A DNA stretch of 64,000 nt, from NCBI RefSeq assembly GCF_019237615.1, contig NZ_JAFAGT010000086.1, forward strand, positions 32,434 through 96,433. The letters run 5' to 3'. Position 1 is the first letter of the stretch. Each line of letters opens with the position of its first letter. The stretch comes from Roseateles sp. GTDB lineage: Bacteria > Pseudomonadota > Gammaproteobacteria > Burkholderiales > Burkholderiaceae_C. The position numbers were made by a program, and so were the translations under genes. The notes under the pieces are model-generated. The model was not told the DNA's origin. It saw only the letters and a list, made by a program, of their open reading frames with translations, and ran no database searches. Shown here in pieces: positions 36,876 through 47,068 of the stretch.

Positions 36876-38591
36876 ATGAGCAGACAACCTGAAGCCGCCC
36901 GCCTCGCCGGCCACGCACTCGTCGAGGCGCTGATCGCGCAAGGCGTGGAGACCGCCTTCGGCGTGCCCGGCGAGAGCTACCTCGCCGTGCTGGACGGCTT
37001 TCACGAGCATGCGGACCGCATCCGCTTCGTCGCCTGCCGCCAGGAAGGCGGCGCGGCATTCATGGCCGAGGCGCAGGGCAAGCTGACGGGCCGGCCGGGC
37101 ATCTGCTTCGTGACCCGCGGTCCCGGCGCCACAAACGCCAGCATCGGCCTGCACACGGCCTTCCAGGACTCGACGCCGATGATCCTCTTCATCGGCCAGG
37201 TCGCCAGCGACCAGCGCGACCGCGAGGCCTTCCAGGAGGTGGACTACCGCCAGATGTTCGGCCCCGGCACGCTGGGCATGGCCAAGTGGGTGGGCGAGGT
37301 GCACGACGCCGAGCGCCTGCCCGAGTATGTGGCACGTGCCTTCCACACAGCCATGCAGGGCCGGCCCGGCCCGGTCGTGCTGGTGCTGCCGGAGGACATG
37401 CTGACCCGGCCCATCACGGCGCCCGTGCTGCCGCCCGTGCGCCATGCCGAGGCGGCACCGACGCCGGCCGCACTGGCCGAACTGCGCGAGCGGCTCGCCG
37501 CGGCGCAGCGGCCCTTCGTCATCGCCGGCGGTGGCGGCTGGACGCCGGAATCCACGGCCGCGCTGCAGGCCTTCGCCGAGGCCTGGCATCTGCCGGTGGG
37601 CTGCGCCTTCCGCTTCCAGGACCTGTTCGACAACCGTCACCCGCTCTATGCCGGCGACGTCGGCATCGGCATCAATCCCAGGCTGGCCGCACGCGTGAAG
37701 GAGGCTGACCTCATCGTCGCCATCGGCCCGCGCCTGGGCGAGATGACGACCGGCGGCTATACGCTGCTGCAGGCGCCGCGCCCCGCGCAGCAACTCGTCC
37801 ACATCCATGCCGGCGCGGAGGAACTGGGTCGCGTCTACACGGCGGAACTGCTCATCAACGCCAGCATGGGGGCGGCCGCGCCCGCGCTGGCCACGCTCGC
37901 ACCGCCGGCCGACGTTGCCTGGCGTGCCTGGACCGACGCCGCCCATGCCGACTACGAGGCCAACCTCCAGCCCACGCCGGTCAGCCCGCTGGACATGGCC
38001 GAGGTCATCCGCCTCATCGATGCCAGGCTGCCCGCGGGCACCATCTTCACCAATGGCGCCGGCAACTACAGCGGCTGGCTGCACCGTTTCCACCGCTACA
38101 CGGCATTGCACCGCGAAGGCCGCAGCCAGCTGGCGCCGACCTCGGGCGCGATGGGCTATGGCGTGCCGGCCGCCGTCGCCGCAGCGCTGCTGCAGGACGA
38201 GCGCTGGGTCGTCAACATCGCCGGTGACGGCGACTTCCTGATGACGGGCCAGGAGCTGGCCACCGCCACCGGCTATGGCGCCAGGAAGCTGCTGGTCGTC
38301 GTCGTCGACAACGGCACCTACGGCACCATCCGCATGCACCAGGAGCGCGAGTACCCGGGCCGCGTGTCGGGCAGCGACCTGTTCAACCCCGATTTCGCCA
38401 GGCTCGCCGAGGCTTTCGGCTTCGCGGCCTTCAAGGCCGAGAGCACGGCGCAGGTAGGCCCGGCGCTGGATGCCGCCATCGCGGCGGGCCGGCCGGCGCT
38501 ACTCCACCTGCGGCTGTCGTCGGACGTGTCGACCTCGCGCACGACGCTGACGGCCATCCGCGAGGCAGCCAGAAAGGCCCGCCATGCTTGA
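36876..38591 (+). CDS. Thiamine diphosphate-dependent enzyme, acetolactate-synthase-like
   Basis: 571 residues with the usual three domains of ThDP enzymes. The catalytic glutamate is E57 in CRQEGGAAFMAEA. The ThDP-binding motif begins GDGDFLMTGQELA and ends VVVDNGTYG. The protein resembles large subunits of acetolactate synthase and other 2-ketoacid-handling enzymes; no small subunit lies nearby, so a biosynthetic role is unproven. Start 36876. It overlaps the S4 protein gene by 8 bp. Confidence 0.8.
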   Translation: MSRQPEAARLAGHALVEALIAQGVETAFGVPGESYLAVLDGFHEHADRIRFVACRQEGGAAFMAEAQGKLTGRPGICFVTRGPGATNASIGLHTAFQDSTPMILFIGQVASDQRDREAFQEVDYRQMFGPGTLGMAKWVGEVHDAERLPEYVARAFHTAMQGRPGPVVLVLPEDMLTRPITAPVLPPVRHAEAAPTPAALAELRERLAAAQRPFVIAGGGGWTPESTAALQAFAEAWHLPVGCAFRFQDLFDNRHPLYAGDVGIGINPRLAARVKEADLIVAIGPRLGEMTTGGYTLLQAPRPAQQLVHIHAGAEELGRVYTAELLINASMGAAAPALATLAPPADVAWRAWTDAAHADYEANLQPTPVSPLDMAEVIRLIDARLPAGTIFTNGAGNYSGWLHRFHRYTALHREGRSQLAPTSGAMGYGVPAAVAAALLQDERWVVNIAGDGDFLMTGQELATATGYGARKLLVVVVDNGTYGTIRMHQEREYPGRVSGSDLFNPDFARLAEAFGFAAFKAESTAQVGPALDAAIAAGRPALLHLRLSSDVSTSRTTLTAIREAARKARHA

Positions 38592-38808
38592 GCTGGTGCT
38601 GCGCGGCGAATACATCGAGCTCGACAAGCTGCTCAAGGCCATGGGCCTGGTGGAGAGCGGAGGGCGGGCGCGCGCGCTGATCGTGGCGGGCGAGGTGAGG
38701 GTGGACGGCCAGGTGGAGTTGCGCAAGACCGCCAAGATCCGCGCCGGCCAGACGGTGACGTTCGGGGCGGATTCGGTCAGGGTCATCCTGGGGCCAGGCG
38801 GCGGCTGA
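38584..38808 (+). CDS. S4 RNA-binding domain protein (YbcJ-like)
   Basis: 74 residues consisting of a single S4 fold: LDKLLKAMGLVESGGRARALIVAGEVRVDG is the usual RNA-binding surface, split here as DKLLKAMGLVESGGRAR and ALIVAGEVRVDG. It may bind structured RNA such as rRNA. The ATG lies inside the end of the ThDP enzyme gene, so translation is coupled to an unrelated enzyme. 48 bp separate it from the amidohydrolase. Confidence 0.85.
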   Translation: MLELVLRGEYIELDKLLKAMGLVESGGRARALIVAGEVRVDGQVELRKTAKIRAGQTVTFGADSVRVILGPGGG

Positions 38809-38856
38809 GCGGGACGACACTGGCGGGCGGCCCTACTGCCGCTCACCTGGACCGCC

Positions 38857-40146
38857 ATGCGCCGCCTTGCTCTTGCCCTGCTGTTCGCCGCCTGCCATGC
38901 CGTCGCCGCCCCCGGCGAGACGCTGATCCACGCCGGCCGCCTCATCGACACCGAGGCCGGCCGGGTGCTGGAGCGCCAATCCATCATCGTCTTCGGCGAC
39001 AAGATCAGCGCGGTGAGGCCCGGTTACGTCGAGCCCGCCGGCTACGACCGGCTCATCGACCTGACGGACCGCACGGTCATGCCCGGCCTCATCGACATGC
39101 ACGTGCATGTCAGCGGCGAAAGCAGTCCCGGCGCCTATGCCGAGCGCTTCTTCCGCAACCCGGCCGACGCGGCCCTGCACTCGACGGTCTACCTGCGCCG
39201 CATCCTGGACGCCGGCTTCACGACCGTGCGCGACCTCGGCGCATCCGACGGCCTGGCCATCAGCCTGCGCGACGCGACGGCCAAGGGCTGGATCACCGGC
39301 CCGCGCATCTTCGCGGCCGGCAAGGCCATAGGCACGACCGGCGGCCATGCCGATCCCACCAACGGCCTGAACCACCAGCTGCGCGGTGACCCGGGCCCGC
39401 TCGAGGGCGTCATCAACGGACCCGACGAGGCCCGCAAGGCCGTGCGCCAGCGCTACAAGGAGGGCGCCGACCTCATCAAGCTGACCGGCACCGGCGGCGT
39501 GCTGAGCCTGGCCACCAACGGCGTCAATCCGCAGTTCACCGACGCCGAGCTGCAGGCCGTCGTCGAGACGGCCAGGGACTATGGCTTCGCCGTCGCGGTT
39601 CATGCCCATGGCAAGGAGGGCATGCTGCGCGCCATCCGAGCCGGCGTTGACAGCATCGAGCATGGCTCCTACCTCGACGACGAGGTCGTCGCGGCGATGA
39701 GGCAGCATGGCACCTGGCTGGTGCCGACGCTGTCGGCCGGCCGCTTCGCCAGCGAGAAGGCGCAGCAGCCGGGCTACTTCCCCGAGGTCGTGCGGCTCAA
39801 GGCCGTCAGCGTCGGCGTCCTCGTGCAGCAGGCGCTGGCGCGCGCCTGGAAGGGCGGCGTGAAGATCGCGTTCGGTACGGACTCGGGCGTGGGTCCGCAT
39901 GGCGCGAATGCCAAGGAGTTCGGCTACCTCGTCGAGGCCGGCATGCCGGCCATGGCGGCCATCCAGAGCGCGACCATCCAGGCGGCGAAGCTGCTGCGCC
40001 AGGACGCCCGGCTCGGCGCCATCACGCCCGGCCGTTGGGCCGACATCGTGGCAGTCAAGGGTGACCCGCTGGCCGACATCCGGCTGATGGAAAAGGTCGA
40101 TTTCGTCATGCAGGCCGGGCGCGTCGTTCCCGCGGCCGGCCGCTGA
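38857..40146 (+). CDS. Exported amidohydrolase (Xaa-Pro dipeptidase-like)
   Basis: 429 residues: a signal peptide ([14 protein letters not shown]) and an amidohydrolase-superfamily metal centre. Metal ligands appear as HVHV in DMHVHV, Lys in LIKLTGTGG, His in AVHAHG and IEHGSY, and Asp in FGTDSGVG. The reaction is probably hydrolysis of an amide or peptide bond in the periplasm. Start 38857 is preferred because it opens the signal peptide. Confidence 0.85.
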   Translation: MRRLALALLFAACHAVAAPGETLIHAGRLIDTEAGRVLERQSIIVFGDKISAVRPGYVEPAGYDRLIDLTDRTVMPGLIDMHVHVSGESSPGAYAERFFRNPADAALHSTVYLRRILDAGFTTVRDLGASDGLAISLRDATAKGWITGPRIFAAGKAIGTTGGHADPTNGLNHQLRGDPGPLEGVINGPDEARKAVRQRYKEGADLIKLTGTGGVLSLATNGVNPQFTDAELQAVVETARDYGFAVAVHAHGKEGMLRAIRAGVDSIEHGSYLDDEVVAAMRQHGTWLVPTLSAGRFASEKAQQPGYFPEVVRLKAVSVGVLVQQALARAWKGGVKIAFGTDSGVGPHGANAKEFGYLVEAGMPAMAAIQSATIQAAKLLRQDARLGAITPGRWADIVAVKGDPLADIRLMEKVDFVMQAGRVVPAAGR

Positions 40147-40182
40147 CGGCGCCGCGCCCCGCCCGCCGCGACGGCGCGATGC

Positions 40183-40904
40183 TCAGCGGTAGCGCGCGAG
40201 GATGCGCTCGACGCTGCCGTCGCGCACCATGTCCTTGATGGCCTGGTCCAGCCGCTCCAGCGGCAGCGCATGCGCCAGCGTGAACGCGCAATGCGTGCGG
40301 TAGCGGATGGTGTGCAGCGCGGCCTTCAGGCCGTCTTTGGGGTGCAGCTTGTTGTGGTACTCCAGCGTGATGAGCTCGGTCAGCGCGTAGTCCGTGCGGT
40401 GGGCCGCCAGCTTGCGCAGGTTGATCAGCATGCTGGGCGCGTCGTCGCGCAGGAACTGCGGCCCCAGCTCACGCTCGAACTGCGTGTAGCGGTAGGCGTA
40501 CACGGTGCCGAGCGGGCGGCCGGCCAGGTCCCGCAGGTCGTTCACCGGCGGCGCCTTCGGATGGGCCGCCACGACGCCGGCATGCTCCAGCACCGGCGGG
40601 CTCCAGTGGAAGTCGCCGTCTATCCAGTCCCGCGCGACGTAGCAGACGCCGTCGGCCCCGCCGGCCGCCAGCACCTGCGCGACGCGGCGCGGCGCGGCGG
40701 CACGGGCAGGTACTCGACCGCGCGGCCCAGGCGCGCCGCCAGGTTGTCGCTGATGTCCTTGACGATGCCCGTCGTCAGGCGGCCCTGTTCGAAGCCGCCG
40801 AAGGGCATCGCATGGTTGAGCGGCGCGATGAGGCGCAGCGGCGGCTCTGCGGCGTGCGCCTGCCAGGGCAGGGCGCAGGCCAGCAGCAGCGCCGCGGGCC
40901 TCAT
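40183..40904 (-). pseudogene. Periplasmic solute-binding protein (PBP2 type) with a frameshift
   Basis: The N-terminal part reads in one frame from ATG 40904 (MRPAALLLACALPWQAHAAEP, a signal peptide) to AVEYLPVPPRR. The C-terminal part reads in another frame from about 40710 (VAQVLAAGGADGVCYVARD) to the stop at 40183 (SVERILARYR). Adding one base in the GC repeat near 40680-40700 joins them into a normal protein of about 240 residues. The frameshift may be a real mutation or a sequencing error in a GCCGC-rich run. The start overlaps the serB stop as ATGA. Confidence 0.75.
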
Positions 40905-41596
40905 GGCCTGACGACCTCCAGCAAGCGGTCCAGCCCGCCGTCGTTGATCGCCACCATGGCCTGCTCGCGCACCCGGGGCTTGGCGTGGTAGGCCACCGAC
41001 AGGCCCGCCGCGCCCATCATCGGCAGGTCGTTGGCACCGTCGCCGACCGCCATCGCCTGCTGCGGCGAGCAGCCGATGCGGGCGCAGCAGTCCAGCAGCA
41101 TCAGCCGCTTCTGCTCGCCGTCGCAGATGTCGCCCCAGTCCTGCATGACGACACGACCGGTGAGGGCGCCGTCCGCGATCTCCAGCTCGTTGCTGCGCAC
41201 GAAGTCCATGCCCAGCTCGGCCGCGACGAAGCGCGTGAAGAAGGTGAAGCCGCCGGAGACCAGCACCAGCTTGAGTCCGGCCGCCTTCAGCGCCATACAC
41301 AGCTCGCGCGCGCCGGGGTTGAAGGTCAGCCGCTCGGCCAGCACGCGGTCCAGCACGCTGGCCGGCACGCCGGCCAGGAGGGCCAGGCGGCGGCGCAGGC
41401 TGTCCTTGAAGTCGGTGATCTCGCCGCGCATCGCGGCCTCGGTGATGGCGGCCACCTCGGCACCCTTGCCGGCCAGCGCGGCGATCTCGTCGATGCACTC
41501 GATGCCGATGAGCGTCGAATCCATGTCGAAGGCCGCGAGCTTGAAGTCGGCGAGGCGCAGCGAGGGGAGATTGCCTTGGAGGGTCAGCGAGGTCAT
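40901..41596 (-). CDS. serB: Phosphoserine phosphatase
   Basis: Last enzyme of serine synthesis, 231 residues. The HAD phosphatase motif DMDST (24-28, nucleophile D24) and the acid/base D26 are present. Motif II is in VLVSGGFTFF, and motif III/IV is K and GDGANDLPMM. The ATG overlaps the mfd stop as ATGA, so it is translated with mfd. The frameshifted binding-protein gene follows with the same overlap. Confidence 0.93.
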   Translation of the reverse strand: MTSLTLQGNLPSLRLADFKLAAFDMDSTLIGIECIDEIAALAGKGAEVAAITEAAMRGEITDFKDSLRRRLALLAGVPASVLDRVLAERLTFNPGARELCMALKAAGLKLVLVSGGFTFFTRFVAAELGMDFVRSNELEIADGALTGRVVMQDWGDICDGEQKRLMLLDCCARIGCSPQQAMAVGDGANDLPMMGAAGLSVAYHAKPRVREQAMVAINDGGLDRLLEVVRP

Positions 41597-44500
41597 GAGT
41601 GGATTTTCGGTTGTCCGAGCAGGCGCAGCACTTCGCGCACCGCCTGGGCCCGGTCCTGAGGGCTGCTGAGGGCCTTTTCGATGCGCAGCTTCTCGTTGCC
41701 GACGAGCTTGATGTTGCGATTCTTCTGCATCAGCTCGATGACGCGCAGCGGATCGATGGGTGGGTTGGGGCGGAAATTGACGTTGATGATGCTGGGCGCC
41801 GCGTCGACCTTGATGACGCCATACGGCTTGGCCAGCACTCGCAGGCGGTGCAGATCGAAGAGGTTCTGGCCCTGGTTGGGCAGCTTGCCGAAGCGGTCGG
41901 TGATCTCCTCCAGCATCGCGTCGATCTGCTCGGGCTTCTCGGCCGTGGCCAGGCGCTTGTAGAGCGACAGCCGCACCTGCACGTCGCCGCAGTAGGCGTC
42001 GGGCAGCAGCGCGGGGGCGTGCAGGTTGATCTCGGTGTTGGTGGAGAACGCGCCGGTGGGCGACAGCAGGTCGGGCTCGCGGCCGCTCTTCAGCGCGCGC
42101 ACGGCTTCGTTGAGCATGTCGTTGTAGAGCTGGAAGCCGATCTCCATCATGTTGCCGCTCTGGTTGTCGCCCAGTACCTCGCCGGCGCCGCGTATCTCCA
42201 GGTCGTGCATCGCCAGGTAGAAGCCCGAGCCCAGTTCCTCCATCGCCTGGATGGCGTCCAGCCGCTGCGTGGCCTGCTTGGTGAGGCCCTGGATGTCCGG
42301 CACCATCAGGTAGGCATAGGCCTGGTGGTGGCTGCGGCCCACGCGGCCGCGCAGCTGGTGCAGCTGGGCCAGGCCGAACTTGTCGGCGCGGCTGATGACG
42401 ATGGTGTTGGCGCTGGGCACGTCGATGCCGGTCTCGATGATGGTGGAGCACAGCAGCAGGTTGTGCTTGCCGGCCACGAACTCGCGCATGACGCGCTCCA
42501 GCTCGCGCTCTGGCATCTGGCCGTGCGCGACGACGATGCGCGCCTCGGGCAGCAGCTCCTCCAGCTTCTGGCGCCGGTTCTCAATGGTCTCGACCTCGTT
42601 GTGCAGGAAGTAGACCTGGCCGCCACGCTTGAGTTCGCGCAGCACGGCCTCGCGGATGGTGCCGCTGCTCTCGGCGCGGACGAAGGTCTTGATGGCCAGG
42701 CGCCGCTGCGGCGCGGTGGCGATGACCGACAGGTCGCGCAGGCCCTCCAGCGCCATGCCCAGCGTGCGCGGGATGGGCGTGGCCGTCAGCGTCAGCACGT
42801 CGACCTCGGCGCGCATGGCCTTCATGGCCTCCTTGTGGCGCACGCCGAAGCGGTGTTCCTCGTCGATGACCAGGAGGCCCAGACGGTTGAACTTCACTTC
42901 GGCCGACAGCAGCTTGTGCGTGCCGACGACGATGTCGATGCTGCCGTCGGCGATGCCCTCCATCGCCGCCTTGATCTCCTTGGCGGAGCGGAAGCGGCTC
43001 ATCTCCGCCACCTTGACCGGCCAGGCGCCGAAGCGGTCGGCGATGTTCTGGTAGTGCTGCTCGGCCAGCAGCGTGGTGGGCGCGAGTATGGCGACCTGCT
43101 TGCCGCCCATCACCGCGACGAAGGCCGCGCGCAGCGCCACCTCGGTCTTGCCGAAGCCCACGTCGCCGCAGACGAGGCGGTCCATGGGCTTGGGGCTGAT
43201 CATGTCCTGGATGACCGCATGGATGGCGGCGCGCTGGTCGGGCGTTTCCTCGAAGCCGAACGACGCGGCAAAGGCCTCGTAGTCGTGGCCGGAGTAGCGG
43301 AAGGCATGGCCTTCGCGGGCGGCGCGGCGGGCGTAGAGGTTGAGCAGCTCGGCGGCCGTGTCGCGCACCTGCTCGGCGGCCTTGCGCTTGGCCTTTTCCC
43401 ATTGGCCCGAGCCCAGCTTGTGCAGCGGCGCCTCCTCGGGCGACACGCCGGTGTAGCGGCCGATCAGGTGCAACTGCGCGACGGGCACGTACAGCGTCGC
43501 CTTGTCGGCGTACTCCAGGTGCAGGAACTCGCTCTTCTGGCCGTCGCCGAGGTCGATGTTGACCAGGCCCTGGTAGCGCCCGATGCCATGGTTGATGTGA
43601 ACGACCGGGTCGCCCACCTTCAGCTCGGACAGGTCCTTGATCAGCGCATTGACGTCGCTGACCTGCTCCTGCTTGCGACGGCGCCTCGTCGTCGGCGTCG
43701 TCGCGAACAACTCGGTCTCGGTGATGAGCTGCAGCGGCTGCGCCGGGTCCATCCAGAAGAAGCCCGCGGCCAGCGGCGCGGCCGTGATGGCGTACTTCTC
43801 GTCGCCGGCCCAGAACTCGGCCAGGCTGGCGACCGAGGGCGGGTCGATCTTGTGGTCGCGCAGCTGCTCCAGCAGGCTCTCGCGCCGGCCTTCGCTCTCG
43901 GCCAGCAGCAGCACCCGGTGCGGCGTGTTCTTCAGGTGGGCCTCCAGCCGGGCCAGCGGCTCCTGCACGCCGCGCTCCACGCTGACGTCGGGCAGCGGCC
44001 GGGCGAAGTCCACCGGTTCCGCACCGCGGACCGACAGCACGGCGTGCGGCTTGGTCAGGCCGAAGAAGTCCTCGGCCGTCAGGAAGATCTCCTGCGGTGG
44101 CAGCAGCGGCCGCTCGGGGTCGTGCTGCAGGAAGCGGTGGCGCTCCCTGGTGTCGGTCCAGAAGCGCTGGATGGCCTCGTCCACCTCGCCGTGCAGCGCC
44201 AGGCCGACCTCGGCGCCGAGGTAGTCGAACACCGATGCCGTCTGCTCGAAGAAGATGGGCAGGTAGTACTCGATGCCGCCCGACGCGATGCCCTCGCCGA
44301 TGTCGCGGTACAGGCGCGACTTGCTCGGGTCGCCGTCCATCTTCTCGCGCCAGCGGTTGCGGAAGGCCTTGCGCGCCGCCTCGTCCATCGGGAACTCGCG
44401 GCCCGGCAGCAGGCGCACCTCGGGCACGGGATAGAGGCTGCGCTGGCTGTCGGGGTCGAAGGTGCGGATGGAGTCCACCTCGTCGCCGAACAGGTCCACG

Positions 44501-45060
44501 CGGTAGGGCACGGCCGAGCCCATCGGGAAGAGGTCGATGAGGCCGCCGCGCACCGCGTACTCGCCGGGCTGCACCACCTGGCTCACATTCGTGTAGCCGG
44601 CCAGCGTCAGCTGCGCGCGCAGCGAGGCCTCGTCCAGCCGCTGCTTCTGCTTGAAGTTGAACGTCGTCGCGGCCAGGAAGCTGGGCGGCGCCAGCCGCGC
44701 CAGCGCCGTCGACGCCGGCATCAGCACGACGTCGATGCTCTTGGTCTTGCGGCTCTGCAGCAGTTCCCACAGCGTGGCCAGCCGCTCGGAGATCAGGTCC
44801 TGGTGCGGGCTGAAGCTGTCGTAGGGCAGGGTCTCCCAGTCGGGAAACACGGCCACCTTCAGCTCGGGCGCGAAGAACTTCAGCTCGTCCTCCAGCCGCT
44901 GCGTGTCGCCCGGCTCGGCCGTGAAGATGGCGGCGAGCCGGCCGGCGTCGCGCTGCTGCTGCACGAAGCGGGCGAGCAGCAGCGCGTCGGCCGAGCCGAG
45001 GGGGCGGGGATGGGTGAACTTCTTGCCCGGCTGGATGACCGGCAGCGAGGGGAGCGTCAT
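41593..45060 (-). CDS. mfd: Transcription-repair coupling factor
   Basis: 1155-residue translocase that removes stalled RNA polymerase and recruits UvrA. Order of domains: UvrB-like N-terminal region; a CarD-like RNA-polymerase interaction domain (GDPVVHINHGIGRYQGL); the helicase with GDVGFGKTE (Walker A) and VIDEEHRFG; and the C-terminal TRCF domain. Normal length. First gene of a reverse operon with serB. Divergent from the DUF885 gene across 120 bp. Confidence 0.97.
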   Translation of the reverse strand: MTLPSLPVIQPGKKFTHPRPLGSADALLLARFVQQQRDAGRLAAIFTAEPGDTQRLEDELKFFAPELKVAVFPDWETLPYDSFSPHQDLISERLATLWELLQSRKTKSIDVVLMPASTALARLAPPSFLAATTFNFKQKQRLDEASLRAQLTLAGYTNVSQVVQPGEYAVRGGLIDLFPMGSAVPYRVDLFGDEVDSIRTFDPDSQRSLYPVPEVRLLPGREFPMDEAARKAFRNRWREKMDGDPSKSRLYRDIGEGIASGGIEYYLPIFFEQTASVFDYLGAEVGLALHGEVDEAIQRFWTDTRERHRFLQHDPERPLLPPQEIFLTAEDFFGLTKPHAVLSVRGAEPVDFARPLPDVSVERGVQEPLARLEAHLKNTPHRVLLLAESEGRRESLLEQLRDHKIDPPSVASLAEFWAGDEKYAITAAPLAAGFFWMDPAQPLQLITETELFATTPTTRRRRKQEQVSDVNALIKDLSELKVGDPVVHINHGIGRYQGLVNIDLGDGQKSEFLHLEYADKATLYVPVAQLHLIGRYTGVSPEEAPLHKLGSGQWEKAKRKAAEQVRDTAAELLNLYARRAAREGHAFRYSGHDYEAFAASFGFEETPDQRAAIHAVIQDMISPKPMDRLVCGDVGFGKTEVALRAAFVAVMGGKQVAILAPTTLLAEQHYQNIADRFGAWPVKVAEMSRFRSAKEIKAAMEGIADGSIDIVVGTHKLLSAEVKFNRLGLLVIDEEHRFGVRHKEAMKAMRAEVDVLTLTATPIPRTLGMALEGLRDLSVIATAPQRRLAIKTFVRAESSGTIREAVLRELKRGGQVYFLHNEVETIENRRQKLEELLPEARIVVAHGQMPERELERVMREFVAGKHNLLLCSTIIETGIDVPSANTIVISRADKFGLAQLHQLRGRVGRSHHQAYAYLMVPDIQGLTKQATQRLDAIQAMEELGSGFYLAMHDLEIRGAGEVLGDNQSGNMMEIGFQLYNDMLNEAVRALKSGREPDLLSPTGAFSTNTEINLHAPALLPDAYCGDVQVRLSLYKRLATAEKPEQIDAMLEEITDRFGKLPNQGQNLFDLHRLRVLAKPYGVIKVDAAPSIINVNFRPNPPIDPLRVIELMQKNRNIKLVGNEKLRIEKALSSPQDRAQAVREVLRLLGQPKIHS

Positions 45061-45180
45061 GCGGACCTACAAATGACAACAGCCCCGGAAGGGGGCTCCC
45101 CGGAATTCTATGGAAGCCATGTCCTTTGGCTGTTCGTCAGGGTCATGGCTAGCATGCGCCACTTCCCAACTGGAGACCTC

Positions 45181-46947
45181 ATGCGCCGTCGCCTTGCCCT
45201 GAGCCTGCTTGTCGCGAGCCTGCCCGCCTGGGCCGCCCCCACCGAGAGCGAACGCTTCCATCAGTGGCTGGACGCCCAGTGGGAACTGACGCTGCAGCGC
45301 CAGCCGGTGCTGGCCACGTCGCTGGGCGACCCGCGCTACAACGACCGCCTCGTCGACACGACGACGGCCGCCTACCGCGCCCAGGCCAGGCGCGAACTGC
45401 AGCAGACGCTGCAGGGCCTGTCCGCCTTCAGCAAGGACAGGCTTGCGCCCAAGGACCGCGTTTCCTACAGCATGCTCAAGCTGGACCTTGAGCAGAACCT
45501 GGCGGCCGAGCGCTTCCCGGACTGGATGCAGCCCATCAGCCAGATCGGCGGCATGCCCAGCTTCCTGGCGCAGATGGGCACCGGGCAGTCCATCCAGCCC
45601 TTCAAGACGACCAAGGACTATGACGACTGGCTCAAGCGCCTGGCGCTGGCCGTGCCGATGTTCGACGGCGACATTGCCAACATGCGCCAGGGCCTGAAGG
45701 CCGGCGTGACCCAGCCCAGGGCCGTCATGGAGAAGGTGCTGCCGCAGCTGCAGGCGCTGGCCGTCAGCGAGCCCGAGAAGAGCCTGTTCTGGGGCCCGAT
45801 CAAGAGCTTCCCCGAGGCCGTGCCGGCCGCGGACCGCGAGCGCATCACGGCCGCCATGCGCAAGCTGCTGGCGGACCGGGTCTTGCCCGCCTATGCCCGA
45901 CTGCTGGCCTTTGTGCGCGACGAGTACACGCCCAAGGCGCGCACGAGCACGGCCTGGTCGGCCCTGCCGGACGGCAAGGACTGGTACGCGCAGCGCGTGC
46001 GGCAGTCGACCACGCTGGCGCTGACGCCCGACGAGATCCACGAGATCGGCCTGAAGGAGGTCGCCCGCATCCTCGGCGAGATGGAGGGCGTGAGAAGGCA
46101 GGTGGGCTTCCCCGGCGACCTGAAGGCCTTCTTCAAGCACCTGCAGGACGACCCCAAGTTCTACTTCACCAAGCCCGAGGACCTGCTGGCCGGCTACCGC
46201 GACCTGCAGAAGAGGATCAACGGCCTGACGCCCAAGCTCTTCGACATCGCGCCCAAGGCCGACTACGAGGTTCGCGAGGTGGAGGCCTTCCGCGCCGAGA
46301 GCGCGGCGGGGGCCTCCTATCAGAGCCCGTCCAGCGATGGCGCCCGCCCGGGCGTTTTCTACGTCAACACCTTCAACCTGAAGGCCCAGCCCGTCTTCGG
46401 CATGGAGACGCTGTCGCTGCACGAGGCCTCGCCGGGCCACCATTTCCAGATCTCCATTGCCCAGGAGGACAAGGCCCTGCCCAAGTTCCGCCGCTACGGC
46501 AGCCACTACACGGCCTATGTGGAGGGCTGGGCGCTGTACGCCGAGAGCCTGGGCAAGGAGCTGGGCCTGTTCACGGACCCCTACCAGTGGTACGGCCGCC
46601 TGTCGGACGAGCAGCTGCGCGCGATGCGCCTGGTCGTGGATACCGGCCTGCACGCCAAGGGCTGGACGCGCGAGCGCGCCATCCAGTACATGCTGGACAA
46701 CTCCTCCATGGCCGAGAGCGACGTCGTTTCCGAGGTCGAGCGCTACATCGTCTGGCCCGGCCAGGCGCTGGGCTACAAGATCGGCCAGCTGGAGATCACC
46801 CAGCTGCGCGCCGAGGCGGAGAAGGCGCTGGGCGCGAAGTTCGACGTCAAGGGCTTTCACCGCGTCGTGCTGACGGCCGGCCAGGTGCCCTTGCCGGTGC
46901 TGCGCGAGCTGGTGCAGGACTGGGTGGCCCAGCGCAAGGCCGGCTGA
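45181..46947 (+). CDS. Exported DUF885 protein with metallopeptidase-like HExxPGHH motif
   Basis: 588 residues starting with a signal peptide (LSLLVASLPAWAAP). The conserved metal-binding-type motif HEASPGHH and the downstream YVEGWALYAE glutamate resemble M-type metallopeptidases and the DUF885 family. It is probably a periplasmic carboxypeptidase-type enzyme. Start ATG 45181 has GGAG nearby; an upstream frame beginning in mfd's antisense is spurious. A very strong hairpin follows at 46996. Confidence 0.85.
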   Translation: MRRRLALSLLVASLPAWAAPTESERFHQWLDAQWELTLQRQPVLATSLGDPRYNDRLVDTTTAAYRAQARRELQQTLQGLSAFSKDRLAPKDRVSYSMLKLDLEQNLAAERFPDWMQPISQIGGMPSFLAQMGTGQSIQPFKTTKDYDDWLKRLALAVPMFDGDIANMRQGLKAGVTQPRAVMEKVLPQLQALAVSEPEKSLFWGPIKSFPEAVPAADRERITAAMRKLLADRVLPAYARLLAFVRDEYTPKARTSTAWSALPDGKDWYAQRVRQSTTLALTPDEIHEIGLKEVARILGEMEGVRRQVGFPGDLKAFFKHLQDDPKFYFTKPEDLLAGYRDLQKRINGLTPKLFDIAPKADYEVREVEAFRAESAAGASYQSPSSDGARPGVFYVNTFNLKAQPVFGMETLSLHEASPGHHFQISIAQEDKALPKFRRYGSHYTAYVEGWALYAESLGKELGLFTDPYQWYGRLSDEQLRAMRLVVDTGLHAKGWTRERAIQYMLDNSSMAESDVVSEVERYIVWPGQALGYKIGQLEITQLRAEAEKALGAKFDVKGFHRVVLTAGQVPLPVLRELVQDWVAQRKAG

Positions 46948-46995
46948 GGCGGCCATCGGCGGGGCTTGCAGCCTGTCCCCGCCGCGCTGCAGCCC

Positions 46996-47024
46996 GTCGC
47001 GCCCGCCTGGCGGGCGGGCGCGAC
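46996..47024 (+). terminator. Strong GC hairpin after the DUF885 gene
   Basis: Perfect 12-bp stem GTCGCGCCCGCC / GGCGGGCGCGAC with a 5-base loop, between the DUF885 stop at 46947 and the next start at 47069. There is no T-run, but the stem should stop or protect the transcript. Confidence 0.55.
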
Positions 47025-47068
47025 GCTGCGTAACGTCATCTCCCGACGCCAACGCCCAGGAGATCGTC

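Noticed and set aside
41599..45160. Very long plus-strand open frame antisense to mfd joined to the DUF885 gene
   Set aside because: Only the part from ATG 45181 has a signal peptide and recognisable domain; the rest mirrors mfd.
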